A stretch of 64,000 bases of DNA from Bacteroidales bacterium (GCA_004557035.1 SFFB01000003.1:1-64000); one strand, 5' to 3'; shown: positions 7,834-16,838, counted from the first letter of the stretch. Notes: generated by a model from the sequence alone, not told the origin. Program-made: numbers and translations.

Positions 7834-8616
7834 TTATTTTGTATGAGGCAAAAACTCTTTTGGGCGGTATTGCCCCTTGTTTCTCGTGAAGCGTCCGTAG
7901 TCAATGGCGTGGACGGGACAGGCATGGAAGCAGGCCAGGCAGCCGGTGCAATGTCCCTGCCACTTTGGCTTTTGGTCTGCCCCTATTGCGATGTTGTCTA
8001 AGGGGCAGGCTTGTGCGCATTTGCCGCATCCAATACACTTTGGTGATAGGCGGAATTTCTTCTCTTTTACCAAAAAACGGTCAAAAAACCATCCGAGCAC
8101 GTGTGTCTTGGTCCAAGCGAAGGCGCCGTTTTTGACGTCGACCACTTGCGTCTTTTTCAAGCGAACACTCTCGGCGATGGCGTCAACCCGTCGTGAGGCT
8201 TCACGCAGTTTGTCGGCAGTCTCTTCGCTATTGTCAATGTCAAATCCCGGCAGGGCAATATAGGTGTCGGGCATCAGCACCGACCAGAGCGACGTGGCTT
8301 GCAGACCGTGGCGCGCGAGTGCTTTCTGGAAAAGCCGGTCGGTGTGCCCGATGTCGTCGCCACAGGTACACACCATATATATATAGGTGTCGGCCGACGT
8401 CTTGGGCAGCGCGACTTTTTTGAGAAAGTCTTTCACCACCCGCGGCATGTCCCAGCCATAGACCGGAAAGACAAATCCCAGCCGCTCGCCCTCGGCCAAC
8501 TCCGGCAGAGCTTTCGGTTGCCAGCCGTCAATCCTGTAGAGATGTTCGCCCGTAGCCTCAGAGAGTCGGCGTGCCACGGCGGCACTGTTGCCCGTACCTG
8601 AAAAACAAATGATCAT
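7834..8616 (-). CDS. EFR1-type flavodoxin/ferredoxin protein
   Basis: About 260 residues. The N-terminal half is flavodoxin-like, with MIICFSGTGNSAAVA as the FMN phosphate loop. The C-terminal part holds two [4Fe-4S] motifs, CIGCGKCAQACP and CTGCLACFHACP. This matches the EFR1 family of ferredoxin-flavodoxin fusions, which shuttle electrons in anaerobes; its partner is unknown. The ATG at 8616 overlaps the ispE stop codon in an ATGA, implying translational coupling, and is preferred over a start ten codons upstream. A link to the IspG/IspH iron-sulfur steps is only a guess from the ispE neighbour. Confidence 0.88.
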   Translation of the reverse strand: MIICFSGTGNSAAVARRLSEATGEHLYRIDGWQPKALPELAEGERLGFVFPVYGWDMPRVVKDFLKKVALPKTSADTYIYMVCTCGDDIGHTDRLFQKALARHGLQATSLWSVLMPDTYIALPGFDIDNSEETADKLREASRRVDAIAESVRLKKTQVVDVKNGAFAWTKTHVLGWFFDRFLVKEKKFRLSPKCIGCGKCAQACPLDNIAIGADQKPKWQGHCTGCLACFHACPVHAIDYGRFTRNKGQYRPKEFLPHTK

Positions 8617-9440
8617 AAGACAAGTTTTTGTTGGAACACGAAACAATCCTTGAAAACCTTTTCGGCCTCAGGCGTAGGGCGGTCGAAGAGTGCGAACACG
8701 CTGCTGCCGCTACCGCTCATGGCGGCGTAGGTGGCGCCCATGTCATAGAGGGTCTCTTTGATGGCGGCAATGGAGGGATGGGCCTTAAACACGCTGCGTT
8801 CAAAATCGTTGGCCACGGTTTCACGCCAAGTATCCACCGGCCGGCATACGGCTTCTGCCAGATTGAAAGGTGCCGGCTGCGGCACCACACCGGCATAGGC
8901 TTCACGCGTGGACACTCCGACAGGTGGTTTCACCAACACGAAATGCCAGCCACGGAGCGAAAAACTCAAGGGTGTCATCTGCTCGCCGATGCCTGTGGCA
9001 AAGACCGGACGGCTTTTCACAAAAAACGCACAGTCGGCCCCATAGCCGGCCATACGTCGCTCCATCTCTTCGTCGGAAAGCCCCAACGAGAAATGCTCGT
9101 TAAGCGTTGTCATCATAAAAGCCGCGTCGCTGCTACCGCCACCGAGTCCGGCGCCGATAGGGATGTGTTTGGATAAATGGATATCGAGCGGCGGCAGGTC
9201 AAACTCTTTTTTGAGGTCCATAAACACCCTCACCACGAGATTGTCGGCAGCTTGGCCGTCCACCGGAATGCCCGACAGCCGCAGTTGCCAGTCATCGTCG
9301 CTGTTTTGGAGCGGTTGCAGTTCGATGACATCGCGGAGTGGAATGGGGTAGAACACGGTCTCGAGATTGTGGTAGCCGTCCGGGCGGCGTGAGGTCACAT
9401 AGAGACCGATGTTGATTTTGGCATGGGGAAAGGCCAGCAT
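8613..9440 (-). CDS. ispE: 4-diphosphocytidyl-2-C-methyl-D-erythritol kinase
   Basis: A 275-residue GHMP kinase of the methylerythritol phosphate pathway of isoprenoid synthesis. Key signatures are the N-terminal AKINIGLYV with the catalytic-site Lys8, RPDGYHNLETVF, the ATP loop PIGAGLGGGSSDAA (94-107), and GADCAFF containing the conserved Asp. The downstream electron-transfer gene begins inside its stop codon. Length and motifs are complete. Confidence 0.96.
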   Translation of the reverse strand: MLAFPHAKINIGLYVTSRRPDGYHNLETVFYPIPLRDVIELQPLQNSDDDWQLRLSGIPVDGQAADNLVVRVFMDLKKEFDLPPLDIHLSKHIPIGAGLGGGSSDAAFMMTTLNEHFSLGLSDEEMERRMAGYGADCAFFVKSRPVFATGIGEQMTPLSFSLRGWHFVLVKPPVGVSTREAYAGVVPQPAPFNLAEAVCRPVDTWRETVANDFERSVFKAHPSIAAIKETLYDMGATYAAMSGSGSSVFALFDRPTPEAEKVFKDCFVFQQKLVL

Positions 9441-9512
9441 ATTGGCAGCGTTTTGGAAGGGTGAAATGGAGGGAGGAGAATAGGCCGGGCGCGATGGAGG
9501 ATGGTGACAGCC

Positions 9513-10697
9513 TCACTCCACACTCAGCACGAGGCCCTTGAGATATTCACCCTCGGGGTGGTAGATGTTGATGGGGTGGTCGGCCGGCTGGTGGAGTTGA
9601 TGGAGGATACGCACTCGTCGTCCGCTTTGAGCGGCAGCGGTGAAGACCGCCAGTCTGAATTGCTCTTTGCTGATGGCTTGCGAGCAGCTGAAGGTGAAGA
9701 GCAGACCGCCCGGGGCAATCTTTTCAAACGCAATGGCATTGAGGCGGGTATAGCCTTTAATGGCGTTGCGCACGGCGTCTTTGTGTTTGGCAAAAGCCGG
9801 CGGGTCGAGCACAATGAGATCGTAGGTGTCGTCTGGCCGTATATGGCCGAGAAAGCGGAAAGCGTCTTCGGCAAAACCTTCATGGCGTGTGTCACCGGGG
9901 AAGTTAAGGGCAATGTTTTCCCGCGTGAGGTCCATGGCTTTCGCACTGCTGTCGACAGAGTGCACCAAAGCGGCTCCGCCGCGCATGGCATAGACCGAGA
10001 AACCGCCTGTGTAGCAAAACATATTGAGCACTCGGCGTCCTTTGGCGTAGTGTTCGAGCAGTCGGCGGTTTTCGCGTTGGTCAACGAAGAAACCGGTTTT
10101 TTGTCCGCGCAGCCAGTCGATGTGGAATTTCAGACCGTATTCCGCAGCCACTTCGTCGCCATTCTCGCCACACAAGAAGCCGGTCTCGGGTTCGATGCCG
10201 GCTTTGTAGGGCAGCGTGGTCTCTGACTTGTAGTAGACATTCTTGACAAAGCCGTCGGTCACGCGGACGAGGGCCTCGGCCAAGGCTTTGCGGCAATGGT
10301 GCATGCCGACAGAGTGGGCTTGCATTACGGCCGTGTGGCCGTAGATGTCAATCACGAGCCCGGGCAGGCCGTCGCCTTCGCCGTGGACGAGACGGAAGAT
10401 TTCGTTGTCTTGTTCGCCCACGAGGCCCAAAGCACGGCGCAGTCTGAAAGCCTCGGCCAGACGTTGTTCCCAAAAGTCATCGTCGATGTCTTGAGGGGTG
10501 AACGACAACACGCGCACGGCAATCGAACCGCGCTCATAGTGTCCCACGGCCAAGAAATGGCCTTCGTGGTCGGTCACTCTGACGGTCTCGCCCTCGGCCG
10601 GTTCGGCGTCGGCTTTGAGTATGGCTCCCGAGAAAATCCAAGGGTGAAAGCGTTTCAGACTTTCGGCTTTGCCTTTTTTGAGAATAATGGTTTTCAT
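9513..10697 (-). CDS. rlmI: RlmI-like 23S rRNA m5C methyltransferase
   Basis: 394 residues. The N-terminal PUA domain contains KRFHPWIFSGAI and is followed by a Rossmann SAM-dependent methyltransferase domain. VLNMFCYTGGFSVYA binds SAM, DPPAF is motif IV, and FTFSCSQ carries the Cys expected in RNA m5C enzymes. This is the RlmI/RlmK-like family, which modifies C1962 of 23S rRNA in E. coli; the exact target here is inferred. It follows the exonuclease gene by 27 nt in the same minus-strand run. Confidence 0.9.
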   Translation of the reverse strand: MKTIILKKGKAESLKRFHPWIFSGAILKADAEPAEGETVRVTDHEGHFLAVGHYERGSIAVRVLSFTPQDIDDDFWEQRLAEAFRLRRALGLVGEQDNEIFRLVHGEGDGLPGLVIDIYGHTAVMQAHSVGMHHCRKALAEALVRVTDGFVKNVYYKSETTLPYKAGIEPETGFLCGENGDEVAAEYGLKFHIDWLRGQKTGFFVDQRENRRLLEHYAKGRRVLNMFCYTGGFSVYAMRGGAALVHSVDSSAKAMDLTRENIALNFPGDTRHEGFAEDAFRFLGHIRPDDTYDLIVLDPPAFAKHKDAVRNAIKGYTRLNAIAFEKIAPGGLLFTFSCSQAISKEQFRLAVFTAAAQSGRRVRILHQLHQPADHPINIYHPEGEYLKGLVLSVE

Positions 10698-10724
10698 ATG
10701 TGGCTTTGGGGGTGAAATCGCTGG

Positions 10725-11381
10725 TTAAGACGCCGTGGCGGCGGTCTGTTGGACAAGAGTGTAGTTGCCGCTTTCGCGCAGTGTTTTCAGCCTTTTGTAG
10801 AGTTGGATGCAGGCATAGGCGTCGGTGGCGGCGTAGCGCTGTTGGGCCTCGGTGAGTTGTTGTGCCTCCCAGTTGGAGAGTTGGGCCGTTTTGGAGATGC
10901 GCTGGCCGAAGACGTTGGCATAGAGCTTTTGCAGACTCATGTCGGCAATGCCCATCTCGGCGGCATAGTGTTGCAGGTCCACATATCCGGCGGGGTTGAA
11001 GTCAGCCCGTCGGCGCAGGGCTCTGAAGTCGTCGCCGAGCGACAGGCCCACTTTGAGTTGTCTCGGGTCGGCAAGCAAGTCGGTGAGACACCCGGGCAAG
11101 CCCATGAGGTTGAGGCGGAAGAGAAAACAGAGTTCCTCGGTCGAGGCCTGAAGCAGGGCCACCGTATAGCTTTGTCCGCGCTGGAACGAGGGTCGTGTCT
11201 CAGTGTCGATGCCGATGAGCGGACTTTGTCTCAACACCTCGACGGCCCGCTTGGCTTCAGCCTCGCCGCAAACCGTGACGATGCGGCCTTCAAAAAGCAT
11301 GCGTGGCAGCGAGGGAATGATTTTTTTGTCGGTATTGATAAAGAGCGTCTGACACTCGTCTGTGTGCATATCTGGTGTCAT
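10725..11381 (-). CDS. DEDDy 3'-5' exonuclease, RNase D-like
   Basis: About 218 residues of a single DEDD exonuclease domain without the HRDC domains of full RNase D. The metal-binding motifs are IGIDTETRP (Exo I), GLSLGDDFRAL (Exo II) and YAATDAYA (Exo III, Tyr type). It could act on RNA ends or on DNA; sequence alone does not decide. The ATG at 11381 lies 5 nt after the DUF5063 stop; a longer frame to 11459 would overlap that gene and is rejected. Confidence 0.88.
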   Translation of the reverse strand: MTPDMHTDECQTLFINTDKKIIPSLPRMLFEGRIVTVCGEAEAKRAVEVLRQSPLIGIDTETRPSFQRGQSYTVALLQASTEELCFLFRLNLMGLPGCLTDLLADPRQLKVGLSLGDDFRALRRRADFNPAGYVDLQHYAAEMGIADMSLQKLYANVFGQRISKTAQLSNWEAQQLTEAQQRYAATDAYACIQLYKRLKTLRESGNYTLVQQTAATAS

Positions 11382-11386
11382 AAGGA

Positions 11387-11905
11387 TTAGAAGTCGTCGT
11401 TTCGAGCAAATTGCGTGTCGTGTAGTGCCCTGATCACGCTGAGTATTTTGATGCCCCATCCTGTCTCAAAACCGTCTTTCACTTCGCCAAGCGCAGCGCT
11501 CACGGCCTCTTCGTGTCCGTCTTTGACTATTTCCACGAAGTCGCGCAGGGCCTGATAGGCGTCGGCGAGATACTCGCTGACGGTGCAGAGCACGGGGGTG
11601 TCGGAATATTTGAAGTCTTCGACAAAGACGTCGAGATAGGCGTCGGCGTCGGTCATGATGTCGGCCACTTGTGCGCGTATGTAGTCGTAGTCGGCCTCGG
11701 TGACACGTCCCGGGTTGAAGCCGTCGGCGGCCTCCTGGGCGGGGAGGAGTGAGGCTTTGAGATAGAGCATGGCCAGCAGGGGACGCATCACTTCGATGAA
11801 GCGTGCTCGCGGGGTGCCGCCACAAGCCTCGAGCTGCCGGCAATATTCGGTGGCCACGGTGACGAGTTCGAGCACGGGGCGAGTGTAAAGGTTATGGTGT
11901 TCCAT
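11387..11905 (-). CDS. DUF5063 family protein
   Basis: A 172-residue, acidic, mostly helical protein of a family conserved in Bacteroidota with no established function. It has no signal peptide, membrane segment or known catalytic motif. In this run it lies 5 nt upstream of the 3'-5' exonuclease and two genes before the RlmI-like methyltransferase, an arrangement I recall from other Bacteroidales, which hints at a role around RNA metabolism. That role is inference only. Confidence 0.82.
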   Translation of the reverse strand: MEHHNLYTRPVLELVTVATEYCRQLEACGGTPRARFIEVMRPLLAMLYLKASLLPAQEAADGFNPGRVTEADYDYIRAQVADIMTDADAYLDVFVEDFKYSDTPVLCTVSEYLADAYQALRDFVEIVKDGHEEAVSAALGEVKDGFETGWGIKILSVIRALHDTQFARNDDF

Positions 11906-11929
11906 GGATGAGAGATGAGGGGTAGTGGG

Positions 11930-13255
11930 TTATTCAAAACGTATGGCGCGGGCAGGTCTGATGTGTGAAATCATCAGACTCGGTGCCACGAGGGCCAGCG
12001 TGCAGACCATGAGTGTGCCGACGGCAATGGCAATGAGCCAGAAGAGGTCGAAGCAGACGGGCACGGCGTCGACGTAGTATTTCGTGCTGTCGAGTGTCAC
12101 CAGTCCCAGCCAGTCTTGCAGCCACACGACAGTCAGTCCGATGCCATATCCCCAAACCAGTCCGCGGCCGATGATAAACACGGCATAGAGCATAAAGATG
12201 CGGCGTATGTGACCGTTGGTCGAGCCCAGGGCTTTGAGCACACCGATGGTCTGTGTGCGCTCGAGGATGAGTATGAGCAGACCGCTCACCATCATAAATG
12301 CCGCCACGCCGAGCATCAGTATCAAGATGATACGCACGTTGAAGTCGAGCAGTTCTATCCATTGCACCACCGAGGCGGTTCGTGGGTTTTCGCGCAGGGT
12401 GACGGCGTCGACGGCCTCGGCATTTTGCTGTCCCCATTTCTGACAAATGGGTTTCACTCTGGTGGCCACGTCTTGGAGATGGGCAAACTGGTCAATGCGC
12501 AGTTCGATGGTGCCGGTCTGAGGGTCGGCCCAGTCGTTGAGTTCCATCACGTCGGCGCGTCCGGTCCAAATGAAGGTGTTGTCAAACTGGTCGAAGTTGG
12601 TCTGATAAATACCCGTCACACGAAACACGCGCATCCTGAGCGGTTGGGCAATAAAATAAGCATAGACCTTGCTGCCTACCTTGAGTCCCAGTCTGTCGGC
12701 TTGAGCTTTTGAAATGGCCACTTCGCGCGTAGGGTCTTTGTCGGCCGCTTTGGGCAAATGGCCATCGATGAGCATCGACGCAATGAAAGCTGTGTCGTAG
12801 TCGCTGCCGATGCCTTTGAGCATGACAGCTTGAAACTGGTCTGTGGTTTTGAGTATGCCCATCTTCTCAACGGTCCGCTCGGCAGAGACCACGCCTTCCA
12901 CCCGTTTGAGCTCGTCTATCATGGCCTGCGGCGCCGTGATGGGATAAGACTCCGGCGAAGCCAAGGCAGAGGGATTCATCACCTCGATGTGGGCGGTGAA
13001 GCCTGCCAGCTTGTTTCGCACCTCGTCTTGAAAGCCTTTCACCACACACACGGCCACAATCATCACGGCCACGCCCATGGCAATGCCAATGGTGGCTATG
13101 CGGATGGCCAGCGCACTGGCTCGGCGTCGGCCGTCGTGGCCGGCATTTTTATAAAATCTGCGGGCGATGAAATAGGAAAGGCTCAAACGGATGAATGTTA
13201 TGATGTAGAGAAAACGGACATCAAGGCCGCCACCGGGACACTGCCGTGGCGGCAC
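11930..13255 (-). CDS. FtsX-family ABC permease (LolC/LolE-like)
   Basis: About 420-440 residues with the MacB/FtsX layout: one N-terminal membrane helix (IGIAMGVAVMIVAVCVV), a large periplasmic domain, and three C-terminal helices including IILILMLGVAAFMMVSGLLI. It probably releases lipoproteins from the inner membrane with an ATPase encoded elsewhere. The start is uncertain: the only ATG-type start is at 13255, but a TTG at 13186 (LSYFIARRFY) matches the usual family N-terminus better. It is followed 24 nt later by the DUF5063 gene. Confidence 0.85.
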   Translation of the reverse strand: MPPRQCPGGGLDVRFLYIITFIRLSLSYFIARRFYKNAGHDGRRRASALAIRIATIGIAMGVAVMIVAVCVVKGFQDEVRNKLAGFTAHIEVMNPSALASPESYPITAPQAMIDELKRVEGVVSAERTVEKMGILKTTDQFQAVMLKGIGSDYDTAFIASMLIDGHLPKAADKDPTREVAISKAQADRLGLKVGSKVYAYFIAQPLRMRVFRVTGIYQTNFDQFDNTFIWTGRADVMELNDWADPQTGTIELRIDQFAHLQDVATRVKPICQKWGQQNAEAVDAVTLRENPRTASVVQWIELLDFNVRIILILMLGVAAFMMVSGLLILILERTQTIGVLKALGSTNGHIRRIFMLYAVFIIGRGLVWGYGIGLTVVWLQDWLGLVTLDSTKYYVDAVPVCFDLFWLIAIAVGTLMVCTLALVAPSLMISHIRPARAIRFE

Positions 13256-13283
13256 GGGGAGACCTTGATGCAGGGATATGGAG

Positions 13284-13310
13284 AAGGGCTGTGTGGTGAC
13301 GACAGCCCTT
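13284..13310 (-). terminator. Weak stem-loop between the aminotransferase and permease genes
   Basis: AAGGGCTGT pairs with ACAGCCCTT around a 9-nt loop, 14 nt after the aminotransferase stop. There is no U-tract, so it may be an attenuator or an RNA-stability hairpin rather than a true terminator. Confidence 0.35.
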
Positions 13311-13324
13311 GACGCTGAGGCAGC

Positions 13325-14524
13325 TTATAGTGTGTAGCCCGGATAGGCCTCGAGGGCGTGGCGCAGCACTTCGAGGGCGCGGGTGAGGTCTTCTTTTTTG
13401 AGCACGTAGGCAATGCGCACTTGATTGCGTCCGGCCTCGGGAGTGGTGTAGAAACCGGCTGCCGGCGCCATCATCACTGTCTCGCCCTCGTAGTTGAAGT
13501 CGGTGAGACACCAGGCGCAGAATTTCTCGGCGTCGTCTACGGGCAGTTTGGCCACGGTGTAGAACGCTCCCATCGGGATGGGGGAGTAGACGCCCGGTAT
13601 GCGGTTGAGGCCGTCGATGAGGCATTTGCGGCGCTCCACATACTCGTCGTAGACTTCCATGGCATAGGTCTCGGGCTCGTCGAGAGAGGCTTCGGCCACA
13701 AGCTGACCGATGAGGGGTGGACTCAGACGGGCCTGGCAGAATTTCATCACGGCCTGACGCACCTCGGCGTTTTTCGTGATCAATGCGCCGATACGGATGC
13801 CACATTCGCTGTAGCGTTTCGACACCGAGTCGATGAGCACCACGTTGTCTTCGATGCCTTCCAGATGGCAGGCCGAGATATAGGGCGAGCCCGTGTAGAT
13901 AAACTCGCGATACACCTCGTCGGAGAAGAGATAGAGGTCATATTTCTTCACGATGTCGCGTATCTGGTTCATCTCGCGGCGTGTGTAGAGATAGCCCGTG
14001 GGATTGTTGGGGTTGCAGATGAGAATGGCCCGTGTGCGCTCGTTGATAAGGGCCTCAAATTTTTCGACTTTCGGAAGCGAAAATCCCTCCTCGATGGTCG
14101 TGGCAATCGTACGGATAACCGCTCCTGCCGATATGGCAAAGGCCATATAGTTGGCATAGGCCGGCTCGGGCACGATGATTTCGTCGCCCGGATTGAGGCA
14201 CGACATAAACGCAAACAACACCGCCTCGGAGCCGCCCGAGGTGATGATGATGTCGTCGGGCGAGAGGTGGATGTTGTATTTCTCGTAATAGTGCGTCAGC
14301 TTCTCGCGATAGGAGAGAAAACCCTGGCTCGGGCTGTATTCCAGCACCTTGCGGTCGATGTGCCGCAACACGTTCAGACCGGCCTCGGGAGTGGGCAGGT
14401 CGGGCTGGCCGATGTTGAGATGATAAACGTGAATGCCGCGCTTTTTGGCGTCGGCGGCCAGTGGGGCCAACTTGCGGATTGGCGACTGTGGCATGTCCAC
14501 AGCCCGTTGCGATATGTGTGGCAT
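13325..14524 (-). CDS. Class I/II PLP-dependent aminotransferase (AspC-like)
   Basis: 399 residues of fold type I. Landmarks are NIGQPDLPTPE near the N-terminus, NPNNPTGYL, DEVYREF, and the PLP-lysine site SVSKRYSECGIRIG. The substrate is not set by sequence; aspartate or an aromatic amino acid is likely. I use the ATG at 14524, 72 nt downstream of a good promoter. A frame running to 14680 would start upstream of that promoter and adds a non-family tail. It is probably the first gene of the minus-strand run ending at nth. Confidence 0.88.
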   Translation of the reverse strand: MPHISQRAVDMPQSPIRKLAPLAADAKKRGIHVYHLNIGQPDLPTPEAGLNVLRHIDRKVLEYSPSQGFLSYREKLTHYYEKYNIHLSPDDIIITSGGSEAVLFAFMSCLNPGDEIIVPEPAYANYMAFAISAGAVIRTIATTIEEGFSLPKVEKFEALINERTRAILICNPNNPTGYLYTRREMNQIRDIVKKYDLYLFSDEVYREFIYTGSPYISACHLEGIEDNVVLIDSVSKRYSECGIRIGALITKNAEVRQAVMKFCQARLSPPLIGQLVAEASLDEPETYAMEVYDEYVERRKCLIDGLNRIPGVYSPIPMGAFYTVAKLPVDDAEKFCAWCLTDFNYEGETVMMAPAAGFYTTPEAGRNQVRIAYVLKKEDLTRALEVLRHALEAYPGYTL

Positions 14525-14595
14525 TTTTGGTGAGTGTATGCGATTGTCGTTTGAGGCCTTGAAGGCCCTCGGCCTGTGGTGGCCGTATTGTCTTG

Positions 14596-14626
14596 CGAAG
14601 TTAGCGAATGCGCCTCGGCGGGCAAA
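14596..14626 (-). promoter_or_regulatory. Promoter of the aminotransferase-led gene run
   Basis: On the minus strand TTTG (14626-14623) and TAACTTCG (14603-14596) are spaced by 19 bp, the same -7 variant as at guaD. Transcription would begin about 65 nt before the aminotransferase ATG. Confidence 0.65.
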
Positions 14627-14795
14627 ATAAAATTTCCGTTTTTTAGCAAAATCGGGCCTTATGTCACCCGTAGGTGGCATTTTGGACCGCCCGAAGAGGC
14701 CTTTTGGCCTGTGGCCGCGCCCATTTGCGCCTCGCCGCCGGCATTTTGTCTTTTTGTTTTCGCCGTTTTGGCTCTATATTTGGAGTAAGAAAAAG

Positions 14796-14820
14796 AAAGG
14801 AGGCCCTAAAAGCCTCCTTT
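14796..14820. terminator. Stem-loop terminator in the spacer
   Basis: AAAGGAGGC and GCCTCCTTT enclose a 7-nt loop, with T5 on the right and an A-rich left flank. On the minus strand it could end the SUI1 transcript, though it lies 240 nt after that stop codon. Confidence 0.65.
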
Positions 14821-14846
14821 TTGTTGCCTTTCAGCTACTTACCGGC

Positions 14847-14901
14847 ATAAGGACAGTTTTTCCTCGCCCTATTCCCGTCGTTCCTGTCCTTATTCCCGTC
14901 G
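14847..14901. repeat. Dispersed repeat family B, copy 2
   Basis: ATAAGGACAG (14847-14856) is inverted against CTGTCCTTAT (14884-14893). Between and after them CCCTATTCCCGTCG and CCTTATTCCCGTCG form a direct repeat. On the minus strand the left arm reads AAAAACTGTCCTTAT, as in copies 3 and 4. Confidence 0.7.
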
Positions 14902-15057
14902 CGAAAAAGTGCTTTGACGTGACGAAAAAGCCGCTTTCCCGTCGATTTTTGCACTAAGATGCGCCGGCTGAAAAGTTTTTGCGGAAAAATGAAGTCTGAT
15001 TTGTCACGTACGACCCCTGTTTTTGTGGTTTTCAAAAGAGGCCTTTCCCGTGCAGTC

Positions 15058-15465
15058 TCACTTGGTCTGCGTGTAGCCCTGCTTTTTGAGTATGTCGAGC
15101 AATAGCGGACGTTTGTCGCCCTGAATGACAATGACGCCGTCGTCTATGGAGCCACCCACGCCGCATTTTTGCTTCAAGGTGCGGGCCAGGGCTGCGAGGT
15201 CTTCGGTCGGGCCGACGAAACCTTTCACCAGGGTCACGGTCTTGCCGCCACGGCCTGCGCGCTCCATGCTCAGACGCAGCCGCTGCTGGTTTTTGGGCAG
15301 CAACGCGGGCATGTCTTCGGCTTCCTCGACATAGGCAAAGTCGGGGTTGGTGGAATAGACCACGCCGACTCGTTGTCGCTTGGGAATATCTGTGGGTGCC
15401 TTGTCGTTTCCGCTGTCTTCGGCCACGCCGCCAAGCGCCGCAAGCGCGGTTTTCCAGTCTGCCAT
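15058..15465 (-). CDS. SUI1/eIF1-like translation initiation factor (YciH family)
   Basis: 135 residues. The first half is a poorly structured lead. The second half is a SUI1 domain with GRGGKTVTLVKGF, LARTLKQKCGVGGSI and IQGDKRPLLLDILKKQGY. Bacterial YciH proteins resemble eukaryotic eIF1 and can affect start-site fidelity in vitro; their physiological role is unclear. It is a single gene, 97 nt from the dehydrogenase gene upstream, whose terminator lies between them. Confidence 0.93.
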   Translation of the reverse strand: MADWKTALAALGGVAEDSGNDKAPTDIPKRQRVGVVYSTNPDFAYVEEAEDMPALLPKNQQRLRLSMERAGRGGKTVTLVKGFVGPTEDLAALARTLKQKCGVGGSIDDGVIVIQGDKRPLLLDILKKQGYTQTK

Positions 15466-15524
15466 AATCGTCTGATTGTCTGAGGTTATAATGAACTTGT
15501 TAAACTCTTGCTTCTATTAAAACA

Positions 15525-15554
15525 AAGCCAAGTCCGACATTTCAGGCTTGGCTT
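15525..15554 (-). terminator. Terminator of the short-chain dehydrogenase gene
   Basis: AAGCCAAG and CTTGGCTT form the stem. On the minus strand it is followed by TGTTTTAA and lies 9 nt after the gene's stop codon. Confidence 0.7.
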
Positions 15555-15562
15555 GTGTCTTG

Positions 15563-16324
15563 TTATAAATCGCGGTGAATGACACTGCCATTGGCCTGAT
15601 GCGTGGCCAGGATGAGCACCTCGGCAATCTGCACATGCTTGGGCGCACTGGCGGCATAAAATGCCACGTCGGCAATGTCGGCACCGGTGAGTGGCTTGAT
15701 GCCCTTGTAGACCCCTTCGGCCCGCTCGCTGTCGCCGTGGAAGCGCACCGTGCTGAAGTTGGTCTCGACCAGTCCCGGCTTGAGGTTGGTCACGCGTACG
15801 GCCGACTCGGCCACGTCAATGCGCAAGCCGTCGGTGATGGCCTTGACGGCAGCCTTGGTGGCACAATAGACATTGCCGCGGGCATAGGCTGCGTCGCCTG
15901 CCACACTGCCCACGTTGATGACGTGGCCTTCATTGCGCTTTACCATGCCGGGCACAATGAGGCGTGTCATAGTGAGCAGACCCTTGATGTTGGTGTCGAT
16001 CATCGTGTTCCAGTCTTCGGGATCGCCTTCATATTCTTTGTCGAGCCCAAGAGCCAGCCCGGCATTGTTGATGAGCACGTCGACGCGCTCCCACGCCGTG
16101 CCCGAGAGCGAGCCCACGGCAGCCTCGGCCGCTTCGGCATCGCGCACGTCAAAGACCAGCGTCTTCACTTTGGTGCCCCCGGCCTCGAGTTGGGCTTGGA
16201 TAGAGGCCAGTTTGTCGGCGCGCCGCGCCGTGAGTATGAGGTCGTAACCGCCTTGCGCAAACCGTCTTGCGCAGGCTTCGCCGATGCCGCTCGTGGCACC
16301 GGTGATGAGTGCAATCTGTTTCAT
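15563..16324 (-). CDS. Short-chain dehydrogenase (YdfG-like)
   Basis: 253 residues of the classical SDR family. ITGATSGIGEACA is the NAD(P) glycine motif, INNAGLALG the NNAG motif, and YCATKAAVK the Tyr-x3-Lys catalytic pair. The GLVETNFS and HVQIAEVLIL segments resemble YdfG-type 3-hydroxy acid dehydrogenases, which oxidise serine or allo-threonine. The substrate is inferred. It is 60 nt downstream of the FKBP gene and may share its transcript. Confidence 0.88.
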   Translation of the reverse strand: MKQIALITGATSGIGEACARRFAQGGYDLILTARRADKLASIQAQLEAGGTKVKTLVFDVRDAEAAEAAVGSLSGTAWERVDVLINNAGLALGLDKEYEGDPEDWNTMIDTNIKGLLTMTRLIVPGMVKRNEGHVINVGSVAGDAAYARGNVYCATKAAVKAITDGLRIDVAESAVRVTNLKPGLVETNFSTVRFHGDSERAEGVYKGIKPLTGADIADVAFYAASAPKHVQIAEVLILATHQANGSVIHRDL

Positions 16325-16384
16325 AAATAAAGGGGATATGCTTTGATAAAGAGTGAGTTGTTCCTTGTCTTGTCGGACGTGATG

Positions 16385-16783
16385 TCAGGCAATGCCCAGC
16401 AGTTCGATTTCGAAAATGAGCGTAGAGCCGCCGGGGATGCCTGGCTGCGAAAACTTGCCGTAGCCCATTTCGGCGGGGATGTAGACCTCCCATTTGTCGC
16501 CCACGCACATCTGTCCGATGGCGATGATCCAGCCTTCAATAAGGTCGGATAGCCTAAAGGCCGGCGGGGTGCCGCCGCGACTGCTGTCGAATTGCTTGCC
16601 GTTGATGGTGCGGCCGGTGTAGTGGACCGTGATGACGCTGCGCGGCGAGGGATGCTGTCCGTCGCCTTTGCCTTCAGTCAAAACTTTATAATAAATACCT
16701 TTGGGGAGGGGTTTCACGCCTTCTTTGCGCGATTTGGCCGCCAGCCAGTCTTTGTTGGCTTCGGCATAGGCTTTTTTGTTCAT
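16385..16783 (-). CDS. FKBP-type peptidyl-prolyl cis-trans isomerase
   Basis: 132 residues ending in a complete FKBP domain: VITVHYTGRTINGKQFDSS, then LIEGWIIAIGQMCVGDKWEVYIPAEMGYG and a final STLIFEIELLGI. A short helical N-terminal segment precedes it. There is no signal peptide from this ATG, so it appears cytoplasmic, unlike many Bacteroidota FKBPs, which are lipoproteins. No better upstream start was seen. Confidence 0.92.
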   Translation of the reverse strand: MNKKAYAEANKDWLAAKSRKEGVKPLPKGIYYKVLTEGKGDGQHPSPRSVITVHYTGRTINGKQFDSSRGGTPPAFRLSDLIEGWIIAIGQMCVGDKWEVYIPAEMGYGKFSQPGIPGGSTLIFEIELLGIA

Positions 16784-16838
16784 AAGGTCGAAAGGGGTGG
16801 GGTGGTGTCTGGTGGTTTGCAGGAGAGACGGGACGGTT

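Larger units (their letters stand above)
14627..15057. other. Spacer with terminator and family B repeat
   Basis: No gene is apparent. It holds a stem-loop with U-tract (14796-14820), the family B array (14847-14901), and two GACGTGACGAAAAAG/CGTCGCGAAAAAG-like stretches after it. It separates the SUI1 gene (minus) from the aminotransferase promoter. Confidence 0.6.

Noticed and set aside
13358..14533. 391-codon frame antisense to the aminotransferase
   Set aside because: A shadow caused by high third-position GC; the sense gene has all PLP enzyme motifs.
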